64,000 nt of DNA from Phycisphaerae bacterium (GTDB lineage Bacteria; Planctomycetota; Phycisphaerae; Phycisphaerales; SM1A02), in the NCBI GenBank assembly GCA_002709295.1, contig PAQL01000009.1:52477-116476 (forward strand), given 5' to 3'. Positions 1-7,824 of the stretch are shown here, one piece after another; position 1 is the first letter of the stretch, and every line of letters begins with the position of its first letter. Position numbers and translations under genes: made by a program. Under the pieces are notes generated by a model. That model searched no databases and was not told the DNA's origin. It saw nothing but the letters and a program-made list of their open reading frames with translations.

Positions 1-141
1 AGCATCACGATGCCTGCACGGTATCCATTCGAGTGCGGGTCTCTGATCCGGGGGGGGATCCTGAACGGTGGTGGTTCGGGGTGGTGGAAGAGGGTGTGAT
101 CGGAGTCGGATCCGTCAGGGATCCCGCGGAGGGCCCGGAAA

Positions 142-366
142 TCAGGACTCCGAGATGACCGCGACCGTGTTGAGGGGTCCCGGGACCATGACGTCTTCGC
201 CGGGGTTCTCACGCAGGCACCAGGCTCGATGGCCGGGTGCTTCGCTGATGGACCGGCCGCAGACCGCCCGGAGGATGCCGAAGATCACGGACATCGGCAT
301 CGTCATTTCTCGGCTCTGCATGCCTTGAACGGCCATCATGCCATTTGATTCTTGGTCCATGACCAC
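142..366 (-). CDS. possible small hypothetical protein (74 aa)
   Basis: A short ORF with codon use similar to the neighbouring genes, lying upstream of and divergent from the first PEP-CTERM-like gene. I do not recognise a family. It is methionine-rich at the N-terminus, so the true start may be any of several ATGs. Its C-terminal part, containing WCLRENPGEDVM, is encoded by a DNA segment that recurs in a frameshifted form about 1.08 kb downstream. That suggests either a real small gene with a decayed copy, or simply a duplicated intergenic segment. Coding status is uncertain. Confidence 0.3.
   Translation of the reverse strand: MVMDQESNGMMAVQGMQSREMTMPMSVIFGILRAVCGRSISEAPGHRAWCLRENPGEDVMVPGPLNTVAVISES
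186..223. repeat. direct repeat copy A (about 38 bp)
   Basis: Near-identical to 1263-1299: the first 24 bases (CCATGACGTCTTCGCCGGGG then TTCT) match exactly, followed by CACGCAGGCACCAG here against TCGCAGGCACCAG in copy B. Weaker similarity continues on both sides. It flanks the first PEP-CTERM-like gene and probably marks an old tandem duplication of a unit containing that gene. Confidence 0.85.
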
Positions 367-475
367 TCTTCCGCTACTGTATGTGCGGACCCATTCCCCA
401 CCGTTTCATCCCAGAGACGTTTCGGTGTCCGACATTCCCAGTCCTGTCTTCCCATTCCGACAAGGAGAGATTGAG

Positions 476-1153
476 ATGAGCAGTTCCAAGCAGCGGATCG
501 ATCGCTACGTGTCCGCGGCGACTCTTCCGGCGATCGCCGCCTGTGGCGCCTCTGTCGCCGTCACAGACATGGCGGAAGCCGAGATCGTCTACGAATCCCT
601 CTCGATCACCATCGGGGGCCCCGGCAGCGCGCCGTCCCTGACTGCCATCGACATGGGATTTGCCAGCATCAAATTCGCCGCAGGAAGCAACAGCCAGGGT
701 CCCGAAAACCTCATGGGTGCGAAGGGGAACAACCAGGTCGCGGTGATCGCGGGCGGAAGTTCCAAGCTCCTGCGCAACTTCGGTACCGGAGAAGAGATCG
801 GCCTGAGCGCCGGCAAGCCTGCGATCCTGGGAATTGGCGCGAAGTTCAGCACCACGGGCGGCAAGTCCAGCAAGGGAGGCGGCAAGACCACGAGCAAGGG
901 TGCCTGGGCCCCCGGCAATGAGGATTCCGTCTCCGGATACATGGGTTTCGCCTGGTTTCCGAATGCTGCCGATGTCAACTACGGCTGGTTCTCCCTGACC
1001 TGGGACGGCAGCTTCCTGACGATCGACGGCTACGCGTACGAGACCGAAGCCGGAGTCGGCATCGAAGCGGGTGCGATTCCTGCTCCCGGAGCCATCGGAC
1101 TGCTGGGCCTTGCCGCGGGTGCGGCCGGAATGCGCCGCAAGCGACTGGCCTGA
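476..1153 (+). CDS. PEP-CTERM-like exported surface protein, paralogue 1
   Basis: A 225-residue protein of unknown function, probably exported and cell-surface or matrix attached. The ATG at 476 is preferred over an upstream in-frame start because AAGGAGAG lies just upstream. The N-terminus (RIDRYVSAATLPAIAACGA) resembles an atypical signal peptide shared with the genes at 1462 and 9395. The middle is glycine-, serine- and lysine-rich. The C-terminus carries IPAPGAIGLLGL, a short hydrophobic stretch and a basic RRKR end, the layout of PEP-CTERM/exosortase sorting tails with PAPG in place of PEP. The last ~55 residues are strongly similar to the next gene, so the two are tandem paralogues. No exosortase gene is visible in the window. 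A strong terminator hairpin follows. Confidence 0.8.
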   Translation: MSSSKQRIDRYVSAATLPAIAACGASVAVTDMAEAEIVYESLSITIGGPGSAPSLTAIDMGFASIKFAAGSNSQGPENLMGAKGNNQVAVIAGGSSKLLRNFGTGEEIGLSAGKPAILGIGAKFSTTGGKSSKGGGKTTSKGAWAPGNEDSVSGYMGFAWFPNAADVNYGWFSLTWDGSFLTIDGYAYETEAGVGIEAGAIPAPGAIGLLGLAAGAAGMRRKRLA

Positions 1154-1195
1154 TCTGCGAGTCGAACGCCAGGCGTACCATCGAACGACCTTCAC

Positions 1196-1231
1196 CGCCC
1201 CCGTGCCACCCGGCACGGGGGCGTTCTCCTT
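1196..1231 (+). terminator. intrinsic terminator after PEP-CTERM paralogue 1
   Basis: A perfect 12-bp stem CGCCCCCGTGCC / GGCACGGGGGCG (1196-1207 with 1212-1223) closed by a 4-nt ACCC loop and followed by the pyrimidine-rich TTCTCCTT. It lies 43 nt after the stop codon of the preceding gene. Confidence 0.8.
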
Positions 1232-1461
1232 GGTCACTGTGACCGCTTTCAGGAGTCTGGTTCCATGACGTCTTCGCCGGGGTTCTTCGCAGGCACCAGC
1301 TTTGATGGTCAGGTGGGCGCCGATTCACCCGGTCGGCCGAAAAAACATCCGGTTCCGAGGAAAAACGCTGGTTTAACCATGGGGCGCGAACATGTTTCTC
1401 CCTCAACAATGGGTTCGGGCGCCCGTCGTACGTCCCGGAATCATGCTGGAGGAGGGAAGAC
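1232..1461. other. intergenic region upstream of PEP-CTERM paralogue 2
   Basis: Holds repeat copy B (1263-1299) and A-rich patches around 1340-1370 (AAAAAA, then GAGGAAAAACG) that could be promoter or upstream elements. A good Shine-Dalgarno, GGAGGAGGGAAG, sits directly before the ATG at 1462. No convincing ORF: the only minus-strand reading with resemblance to the 142-366 product is frameshifted within the repeat. Confidence 0.5.
1263..1299. repeat. direct repeat copy B (about 37 bp, one base shorter)
   Basis: Second copy of the 186-223 segment, 1.08 kb away and on the other side of the first PEP-CTERM-like gene. On the minus strand it encodes WCLR in the frame matching copy A. A 1-nt deletion then shifts to a frame reading NPGEDVM and an early stop. 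It looks like a decayed duplicate. Confidence 0.8.
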
Positions 1462-2148
1462 ATGAATCGAACTGCATCGAGACTGGACCGTTACGTCACG
1501 GCCGCGACGATTCCGACCATGGCCGCGGTCGGTGGCATAGCCGCGCCGGTCGAGTTCGCCTGTGCGGAGATCGTCCATCAGGGGATCTCCCTGACCGTGG
1601 GCGGCTCGGGACCGGTCATCGCCTCCTTCCAGGTGGGCACCTACGGCACCTTCAACGTGTTCGCCGGAAGCACTGCGAGCGGAGGACGATCCTTCGGGAT
1701 CAGCAACTCGTCCAAGGACAAGGTGCGGGTCATGAACGACCGCGTGGTCGGTGAGTCCTCGAAGAAGGGGACCACGAACTACATGCATCGCTGGGCGGCG
1801 GGCGAGATGGTCCAGATCGAGAGCAAGAACCAGGATGTTCCTCTGCTCTTCGGCAAGACGGGGATCGGTTCGCTCTCCAATTCATCAGGCATCTACGGCA
1901 ACTTCGCGACCGGCGGGGAGGGGCCCCAGTCGGGCTTCATCGGTTTCGGAATCAACAGCGGCAACGGCATCCAGTTCGGCTGGATCTCCGTGACCTGGGA
2001 CGGGACGCTGCTGACCATCGACGGCTACGCATACGAGACCGAGGTCCAGACCGCGATCGAGGCCGGGGCGATCCCCGGTCCGGGGGCGATGGGGCTGTTC
2101 GGCCTCGCCGGCGGTGCGGCGGGGATTCGCCGGAAGCGGAAGGCCTGA
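1462..2148 (+). CDS. PEP-CTERM-like exported surface protein, paralogue 2
   Basis: A 228-residue predicted exported protein, paralogous to the preceding gene. The start follows a strong purine-rich Shine-Dalgarno (GGAGGAGGG). The N-terminus RLDRYVTAATIPTMAAVGG matches the sorting-type leader of its neighbours. Near the C-terminus it shares LTIDGYAYETE and IEAGAIPGPGAMGLFGL followed by GAAGIRRKRKA, a PEP-CTERM-like tail with PGPG as the motif. The central region differs from paralogue 1 (it has a KDKVRVMNDR segment), so the duplicates have diverged mainly in the exposed middle. Function unknown; probably a surface or extracellular-matrix protein anchored by an exosortase-like system encoded elsewhere. 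Confidence 0.8.
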   Translation: MNRTASRLDRYVTAATIPTMAAVGGIAAPVEFACAEIVHQGISLTVGGSGPVIASFQVGTYGTFNVFAGSTASGGRSFGISNSSKDKVRVMNDRVVGESSKKGTTNYMHRWAAGEMVQIESKNQDVPLLFGKTGIGSLSNSSGIYGNFATGGEGPQSGFIGFGINSGNGIQFGWISVTWDGTLLTIDGYAYETEVQTAIEAGAIPGPGAMGLFGLAGGAAGIRRKRKA

Positions 2149-2187
2149 GCGGTCGGATCGGCTCGGCCGACGGCCACCGAATCATCC

Positions 2188-2225
2188 ACGCCCTCGTTCC
2201 TCGCCGGAGCGAGGGCGTTATCCTG
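2188..2225 (+). terminator. terminator/attenuator hairpin between PEP-CTERM paralogue 2 and FAAL
   Basis: A 13-bp stem ACGCCCTCGTTCC / GGAGCGAGGGCGT (one T-G wobble) with loop TCGCC, followed by TTATCC. It ends only 18 nt before the FAAL start codon, leaving almost no room for a separate promoter. It may therefore act as a partial terminator or attenuator in front of the P450 operon. Confidence 0.7.
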
Positions 2226-2236
2226 GGGATACGACC

Positions 2237-4045
2237 ATGTCCATGGCCCGGACCATCCCCGAACTGCTCTTTGCGGATCCCGCTCCGCCCGGCCTCCATG
2301 CCGTCACGAAGCTGGGGCGGGACGATCGGCCCGAGGTCGTCCTGCGTCGAGGCGAGCTCGTTCAAGAGATCGAACGCCTCGCCCGAATCCTTCACGACGG
2401 GGGATTCGCCTCCCGACCAGTGCTGATCCCCGAGCGCAACGGCATCGAATACGTGGTGGCCTTCCTGGCCTGTCTTCGGGCCGGATGCATGGCGGTCACC
2501 GCGCATCCCCCGCGGGCCGGCGGTGGAGGTGACCGACTGGCCGCGATCGTGCGCAACAGCCGGCCGGCGGCGGTCCTGGCGACCCCCGGCATCATGGAGA
2601 CGATCGATCGGGTGGCCCCGGCGCTCCTGGAGGGCGTGCGCCGCATCTCGTACGAAGCGCCCTCGGTGCCCGTGGAGGAGGCCGATGGTCCTCTCGTGGA
2701 GCCGGTTCCCGACGAGACGATCCCCTGGCCCGATCCCGACGACGTCGGTCTTCTTCAATACACCTCCGGTTCGACCCGGGATCCCGCACCGGTGGCGCTC
2801 ACCCAGGGCAATCTCCTGGCCAACGGTCTGGCGATGCGCGATCTCTTCACCCGGGAGGGGCGTCCCGGCGGCACCGTCTGCTGGATGCCGCTCTACCACG
2901 ACATGGGACTCATCGGTCTCATGATCTCGTCGATGCTGGTGAAGATCCCGTTCCACCTGATGGAACCCGAGGCCTTCGCCATGCGTCCGGTCCGGTGGCT
3001 CCGCGCGATGTCCAACACCGGTGCCGCCTACAGCGGGGGGCCGTGTTTCGCCTGGGACCTCTGCGTGGCGCGGACCAGCGAGGAGGATCGTGCGGAACTC
3101 GATCTCTCCTCGTGGCGATTCGGCTTCAACGGCGCCGAACCGATCCGGCCCGGATCCCTGGCGCGATTCCAGGCCGCCTTCGGCCCGCGGGGTTTTCAGG
3201 GGATGATGCCGTGCTACGGTCTGGCCGAGCACACCCTGCTGGTCTCGGTGCGTCGGGAGGATGAACCGATCCGGTACCGGGTCGCGATCCGCAGGGCGCT
3301 CGACGAGGGGCGGCTGGAGGTCCGAAGGACGATCGAGATCGACGAGACGACCGAGGTTAGGATCGCCGAGGACGAGATCGGGGTGGTCTCGTGCGGCCCC
3401 GGCATCCCCGGGCACGAGATCGCGATCCGCGATCCCGAGACCGGCCGTCGCGCGTTGGAAGGGGAGATCGGGGAGATCACCCTGCGCGGGCCCAGCGTGG
3501 CATCCGGCTACCACGAACGCGCGGACCTGACCGAGGCCGTCTTCCCCCTCGAGCACGGGGGGGACCATGGGCCCTGGTTGCGCACCGGCGACCTCGGCAC
3601 GATGTTCGATGGGGATCTCCACGTGCTCGGCCGGATCAAGGACCTCCTGATCGTGGACGGTCGCAACGTGCACCCGGCGGACGTCGAGGCCTCTCTGGAG
3701 TCGGCTCATCCCTCGCTGGCCGGTGGCAGGGTCGCGGTCTTCGCGACCGGAGACGTCCTCGCCGGTGAAGCGGAGACGATCGGGGTGGTGGTCGAGGTCG
3801 GGCGCGACACGCATCGTGCCTGGCGACGCGACGTCGAGGCCGCGGCGGGCGGGATCGAGGAGATGGAGCAGGCCTTGCGAGCCCTGGCCTCGTCGATCCA
3901 CGGCATCCGCCTCGCGAGGATCACGGTGGTCGCTCCCGGCGGCATTCCGAGAACGACCAGCGGAAAGATCCGCAGGGCCGCGACCCGCATCGCTCTGGAG
4001 GAGGGCCGGATCGAGCCCATCGACACGGGGAGCGACTCGTGCTGA
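2237..4045 (+). CDS. fatty acyl-AMP ligase (FAAL-type adenylate-forming enzyme)
   Basis: A 602-residue member of the ANL adenylating superfamily. It most resembles FAALs, which activate fatty acids as acyl-adenylates and hand them to an acyl carrier protein. Supporting motifs: LLQYTSGST near residue 171, WMPLYHDMGLIGL, SGGPCFAWDLCV, NGAEPIRPGSL, YGLAEHTLLVS, LRTGDLG, and a C-terminal TSGKIRR with the catalytic lysine near 577. The ATG at 2237 has GGGGAT about 7 nt upstream; an upstream in-frame extension reads through the terminator hairpin and is rejected. Oddity: the phosphate-binding loop reads SGSTRDPAPVA where SGSTGxPKGV is usual, losing its glycine and lysine. It overlaps the following P450 by 7 nt, and an ACP lies at the operon end, so the partner is probably that ACP. 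Confidence 0.85.
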   Translation: MSMARTIPELLFADPAPPGLHAVTKLGRDDRPEVVLRRGELVQEIERLARILHDGGFASRPVLIPERNGIEYVVAFLACLRAGCMAVTAHPPRAGGGGDRLAAIVRNSRPAAVLATPGIMETIDRVAPALLEGVRRISYEAPSVPVEEADGPLVEPVPDETIPWPDPDDVGLLQYTSGSTRDPAPVALTQGNLLANGLAMRDLFTREGRPGGTVCWMPLYHDMGLIGLMISSMLVKIPFHLMEPEAFAMRPVRWLRAMSNTGAAYSGGPCFAWDLCVARTSEEDRAELDLSSWRFGFNGAEPIRPGSLARFQAAFGPRGFQGMMPCYGLAEHTLLVSVRREDEPIRYRVAIRRALDEGRLEVRRTIEIDETTEVRIAEDEIGVVSCGPGIPGHEIAIRDPETGRRALEGEIGEITLRGPSVASGYHERADLTEAVFPLEHGGDHGPWLRTGDLGTMFDGDLHVLGRIKDLLIVDGRNVHPADVEASLESAHPSLAGGRVAVFATGDVLAGEAETIGVVVEVGRDTHRAWRRDVEAAAGGIEEMEQALRALASSIHGIRLARITVVAPGGIPRTTSGKIRRAATRIALEEGRIEPIDTGSDSC

Positions 4046-5307
4046 TCTTCCGATCCGAGATCCGAGGGACCAGAGTGGTCGAGATCGACGAGCTCGTCGC
4101 TCGTGGGGCCAGGGGTCCGGCGGGTCGTCCGGTGCTCTTCCTGCGCGATGCCGGGGAGGCGGAAGTCGCGTTGCATTCACCGGTCTTCGATCGGGGGCGT
4201 CTGGCACGATCGTTCGGGGGAAACGGGATCCTCTTCTCCGATGGCGCCCACTGGAAGGAACGTCGACGCATCATCCAGCCGGCTTTTCCGCCGCGGGAAC
4301 CCGATTTTCATCTTCAGGACGTGACCTGGGCGGTACCGGGACTGGTCTCGAGATTCGCGGCGGCCGCGGAGTCGGACGAGTCGGTGGGTGTGGTGGAGGA
4401 GACGGTTCGATTCACCACCCGGGTCCTCTACAGAGGCGTGTTCGGTCAGGATCTGCCCTCCGATCACGACCGGGTGGGAGTGATCCTCGATTTCTTCGAT
4501 TCGATCGGTGGCGTCCTGTCCTCCACGATCTTTCCCAGGCTGCGTCTGGACGGTCGCACCATGGCCGAGGTCCGCAGGGCGGCCGAGGCGATGGAGGAGG
4601 AGGTGAACCGACTCGTGGAGGTGCGAAGAAACAGTGATTTCACATCGGACCGGGTGGACGCCCTCGGCGAGATCGTCGAGGCCCTCGACGCGAAGGATGA
4701 TGTCCGGGGCATCCACGACGAGGTTCGGAGTCTCCTGGTGGCTGGAGCCGAGACGACTTCGAACACTCTGGGATTCCTCCTGTTGATGCTGGCGGGGCAT
4801 CCGGAGGTCGGCGATCGACTTCACGAGGAGATCGTTGCTGCACCCGATGGCGATTCGCCGTTCATGGATGCGGTGATCTTCGAGACCCTGCGACTGTTCC
4901 CGCCGGTCTGGTTCCAGACCCGTGAGGCGCTGGAGTCCATCGAGATCGGGGAGACGCCGCTGGAGAAGGACGACCTGGTGTTCGTCGCGACGGCCCTGAT
5001 CCACCGCGACCCCGCGATCTGGGAGGAGCCCGACGCCTTCCGTCCCGAACGGTTCCTGCCCGGTCCCGACGGCCCCTGGCGTCCCCCTCACCGCTACGCC
5101 TTCTTCCCCTTCGGGGGCGGCCGGCACCTCTGCATCGGTCGCCATCTCGCGATGCACGAGTTGCAACGTTCGATCCGGGCCCTGGCCGGCCGCTTCCGTT
5201 TCGAGATCGAGTCCGATGTGGAGGTCGCGGCCGAACTCGGGGTCGTGCTCAAGCCCGCCCGCGACGTCCGGGTCCGGGTGTTCGAACGAGGGGGGGATCG
5301 ACCATGA
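4039..5307 (+). CDS. cytochrome P450 (first of tandem pair)
   Basis: A 422-residue soluble bacterial P450 monooxygenase starting at GTG, overlapping the FAAL stop by 7 nt. Diagnostic motifs: I-helix oxygen-activation segment AGAETTSN (about residue 236), K-helix ETLR (about 281), and the haem-ligand loop FPFGGGRHLCIGRHLA with the axial cysteine near 365. No signal peptide or membrane anchor. Also typical is the upstream substrate-access region DGAHWKERRRIIQPAF, the C-helix WxxxR. The gene ends in an ATGA overlap with a second P450 clearly related to it. In this context a likely substrate is an ACP-bound or freshly activated fatty acyl chain (inference); hydroxylation, desaturation or C-C cleavage are all possible. 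The redox partner is not encoded nearby. Confidence 0.9.
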   Translation: MLIFRSEIRGTRVVEIDELVARGARGPAGRPVLFLRDAGEAEVALHSPVFDRGRLARSFGGNGILFSDGAHWKERRRIIQPAFPPREPDFHLQDVTWAVPGLVSRFAAAAESDESVGVVEETVRFTTRVLYRGVFGQDLPSDHDRVGVILDFFDSIGGVLSSTIFPRLRLDGRTMAEVRRAAEAMEEEVNRLVEVRRNSDFTSDRVDALGEIVEALDAKDDVRGIHDEVRSLLVAGAETTSNTLGFLLLMLAGHPEVGDRLHEEIVAAPDGDSPFMDAVIFETLRLFPPVWFQTREALESIEIGETPLEKDDLVFVATALIHRDPAIWEEPDAFRPERFLPGPDGPWRPPHRYAFFPFGGGRHLCIGRHLAMHELQRSIRALAGRFRFEIESDVEVAAELGVVLKPARDVRVRVFERGGDRP

Positions 5308-6539
5308 GGTCGACCGTGGTTCCGCAGCTGCTGGAGGTCCATGGGACCGACCCGCGGCCGGAGGGCCCCGGGCGCCGGATCCTGCTGAGGGATCCCGACG
5401 AGGTGGGAGCCATCCTTCATTCGAATCGATTCCAGCGCACCGACTTCGTTCGTCAGCTGTCCGGCGACGGTCTCCTGGCGACCGACGGGGATCTCTGGCG
5501 GGAGCGGAGGCGCATCGTTCAGAAGTCGTTCCCGGTGCGTGATGTCGAGGCGCACCTCGACAGCATCCGACTGGCCCTGCCCGGTTTCGTGGAGCGTCTC
5601 GGGGAGGCGGCGGACGAGGATCGACCGGTCTGTCTGCTCGATGAGATGATGCGGGTGGTGAGCAGGGTCGTCTACCGGGCGGTGTTCGGCGTCGAACTCG
5701 GACGCGACGAGGACCGGGTCTCGATCTTCCAGCCCATGATGGAGGCGGTCGGCGACGTGCACTGGTCGCTGGTGGCTCCCGGAGGGACCGTCGACGCCGG
5801 ATCCCTGGTGAGACTGAAGCGGACCCGCGACGCGGCGGATGTCGAGATCACCCGGATGGTGGAACGACGTCGCGCCGTGGACATCGGCATCGACGATGCG
5901 CTGGGTCGCCTGATCCGAGCAAGGGACGAGGGCCTGGTCGACGACGTCGCCATCCACGACGAGGTCCGCTCCCTGGTCCTCGCATCGACCGAGACCAGTG
6001 TGAACAGCCTCATCTGGGCGTTCCTCCTGATTGATGATCGTCCGGAGATCCTCGCCCGGATCGAACGTGACCTGGACGCCGGTGGCGGCGACGAGATCAT
6101 CGACAAGGTGATCTGGGAGACGTTGCGTCTCTATCCGCCGGTCTGGGCGAACGAAAGACAGGCCATCGAACCGGTGGACGAGGCGGGGCGATCATGGGAG
6201 AAGGGCGATCGGGCGGTGATCTCCGCGTATCGGCTGCATCGGGACCCGCGTCAGTGGGAGGATCCCGACGCGTTCCGCATCGAGCGATTCGAGGGACTGG
6301 CCGAGCGCCGCTGGCAGCCGCCGCACCGTTTCGCCTACATGCCCTTCGGGGCCGGACCGCATCTCTGCATCGGCCGGAATCTGGCTCTGATCGAGATGCG
6401 GTGGATCATGCGCGAGGTTCATTCACGATTCAGAATCGATTTCGATGACCCCGATTCGATCGAACCGATACTGGGGATCGTGATGAGGCCTTCTGCTCCG
6501 GTCATGGTCCGCATCACGAGACGCGATCGGAAGCACTGA
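5304..6539 (+). CDS. cytochrome P450 (second of tandem pair)
   Basis: A 411-residue P450 coupled to the previous gene by an ATGA overlap. Motifs: I-helix LASTETSVN (the usual glycine is replaced by serine), K-helix ETLRLYPPVW, and haem loop MPFGAGPHLCIGRNLA with cysteine 355. The C-helix region DGDLWRERRRIVQKSFP and FRIERFEGL parallel the upstream P450, so the two arose by tandem duplication and then diverged. The altered I-helix glycine and a PFGAGPHLC loop in place of PFGGGRHLC suggest a changed substrate or reaction. Probably acts consecutively with its partner on the acyl chain loaded by the FAAL. Confidence 0.9.
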   Translation: MRSTVVPQLLEVHGTDPRPEGPGRRILLRDPDEVGAILHSNRFQRTDFVRQLSGDGLLATDGDLWRERRRIVQKSFPVRDVEAHLDSIRLALPGFVERLGEAADEDRPVCLLDEMMRVVSRVVYRAVFGVELGRDEDRVSIFQPMMEAVGDVHWSLVAPGGTVDAGSLVRLKRTRDAADVEITRMVERRRAVDIGIDDALGRLIRARDEGLVDDVAIHDEVRSLVLASTETSVNSLIWAFLLIDDRPEILARIERDLDAGGGDEIIDKVIWETLRLYPPVWANERQAIEPVDEAGRSWEKGDRAVISAYRLHRDPRQWEDPDAFRIERFEGLAERRWQPPHRFAYMPFGAGPHLCIGRNLALIEMRWIMREVHSRFRIDFDDPDSIEPILGIVMRPSAPVMVRITRRDRKH

Positions 6540-6578
6540 TCTAGTCGCCTGAAGCGAAGCTTTGGAAGGGATCCTCCG

Positions 6579-6821
6579 GTGCCAGACATGACCAGCGACG
6601 ACATTGCGAAGTGGATTCGAACCCGGATCGCCGCCGACATCGACAAGGATCCCTCCGAGGTGGACCCCGAGGTCACCTTCGATCGCATCGGGATCGACTC
6701 GCTGGCCCTGCTCGGGGTTCTCGGGGATCTCGCGGGGGAGCTGGACATCGAGATCGAGACCAGCGTGCTCTTCGATCACCCCACGATCGCGTCGCTCTCC
6801 AGCCATTTCGGATCGGGTTGA
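6579..6821 (+). CDS. acyl carrier protein
   Basis: An 80-residue ACP. The phosphopantetheine attachment site is Ser41 in the motif GIDSLALLGV, flanked by the usual acidic helices (DPEVTFDRI and LFDHPTIASLSSHF). GTG at 6579 is chosen because GGAAGGG is about 8 nt upstream; an ATG three codons later would be too far from it. It follows the second P450 by 39 nt on the same strand and is the likely acyl acceptor for the FAAL, holding the chain for the two P450s. It is too divergent and too isolated from fab genes to be the primary fatty-acid-synthesis ACP (inference). Confidence 0.9.
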   Translation: MPDMTSDDIAKWIRTRIAADIDKDPSEVDPEVTFDRIGIDSLALLGVLGDLAGELDIEIETSVLFDHPTIASLSSHFGSG

Positions 6822-6851
6822 GTCTCCGGATCGTTCCTCGACGTGCGGTCG

Positions 6852-7760
6852 TCAATCCCCTCGCCCGGAGGATTCCGGAGCGATGGTCCGGCGGAGATGG
6901 ACTCTCTGATCGACAGAATCGACCTTGTTCCGCCGAGCCATGGACACGGTGTTCGGCTGACGACTTCCCGCCTCGAAGGTGATCGTGTGGATGCCGGCGG
7001 CCTCCGCACGTTCGTACATGGTGGCGGTGAGCCTCGACTGCAGCGGGTCGAGTCGGAATCGGGGGTGGATGCCCTCGCCGTCGATCTTGAGGACGCCCGG
7101 TCTGACGATGAGCGTGCAGCAGAATCCGACCACCATGCCCTCGTGGACCGCCACCAGCTGCAGCGTGCGTTCGGGATCGTCCTCCCTCCGGGCGTGGAAG
7201 CGACGACGGAACTCGAAGATCCCGCGGTTGGCCGAGCCCCCGATCCATGCGGAGTTCGCCTCGGCCACCGCATCGATGTGCTGGGCCTCGATCTGGAGGA
7301 TCTCCACGTCGAAGCGGCTCTTGATGCGGCCGCGGGTGCGTTCGAGGATCCGGTCGAGGGCCTGCTGGAGGACCTCCCGGGGTGCGGAGTAGAGGTCGAA
7401 GGTCTCATGGATCTCGAACCCGTTCGATTCGAGAAGGTCCTGATGCCGGGAGGCGGCCACCGTGTCTGTGTAGGCATCGAGACTGGCCGCTCCACTCCGC
7501 CGCGCGGTCTCGGCGGCCTTGTTCAGAAGATCCGGCCCGACGGTGTTCACGGTGGCGTCATCGGTTCCGTTGAGCTCGATGTGGACGATCCCATTCGCCC
7601 CGAAATCGAGCATGACCGCCGCGATCACCTGGCCGTCCTCGACCGCGCACCACGACAGATCCGCTTCGTGGCGGTTGAACCAGGCCGGTGAGAGGCGGGC
7701 GAGGGTCGATCGATCCGTCTCGGTGGCCTCGACGATGTCGGGAGGTTTGGTCGCCGCCAT
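6852..7760 (-). CDS. two-domain GNAT-family N-acetyltransferase-like protein
   Basis: About 302 residues, reading as two GNAT-like halves. The first contains WCAVEDGQVIAAVMLDF and a C-terminal NGFEIHETFDLYS segment. The second contains LQLVAVHEGMVVGFCCTL, the core acetyl-CoA strand pattern, and a TYERAEAAG-like helix (TMYERAEAAGIHTITFEAGS). The C-terminal segment NTVSMARRNKVDSVDQRVHL resembles the end of GNAT folds where a residue closes the acceptor site. The start at 7760 (MAATKPP) fits the domain boundary; an alternative ATG lies five codons upstream. It is divergent from the gene at 7825 and convergent with the P450 operon, 30 nt from the ACP stop. Substrate unknown. Confidence 0.65.
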   Translation of the reverse strand: MAATKPPDIVEATETDRSTLARLSPAWFNRHEADLSWCAVEDGQVIAAVMLDFGANGIVHIELNGTDDATVNTVGPDLLNKAAETARRSGAASLDAYTDTVAASRHQDLLESNGFEIHETFDLYSAPREVLQQALDRILERTRGRIKSRFDVEILQIEAQHIDAVAEANSAWIGGSANRGIFEFRRRFHARREDDPERTLQLVAVHEGMVVGFCCTLIVRPGVLKIDGEGIHPRFRLDPLQSRLTATMYERAEAAGIHTITFEAGSRQPNTVSMARRNKVDSVDQRVHLRRTIAPESSGRGD

Positions 7761-7824
7761 GTCCGTACGGTACATTCCATGCTCGATGAACTCCGCTGCT
7801 GGACATCGTCGGGATGGTGGGCCG

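Noticed and set aside
338..475. 46-codon N-terminal extension of the first PEP-CTERM-like gene
   Set aside because: The Shine-Dalgarno lies at the internal ATG 476, and the N-terminus from there matches the paralogous leaders.
1952..4207. A 751-codon minus-strand ORF antisense to the acyl-AMP ligase
   Set aside because: No recognisable domain, biased Arg/Asp/Gly composition, and it crosses the PEP-CTERM terminator. The plus strand has all FAAL motifs.
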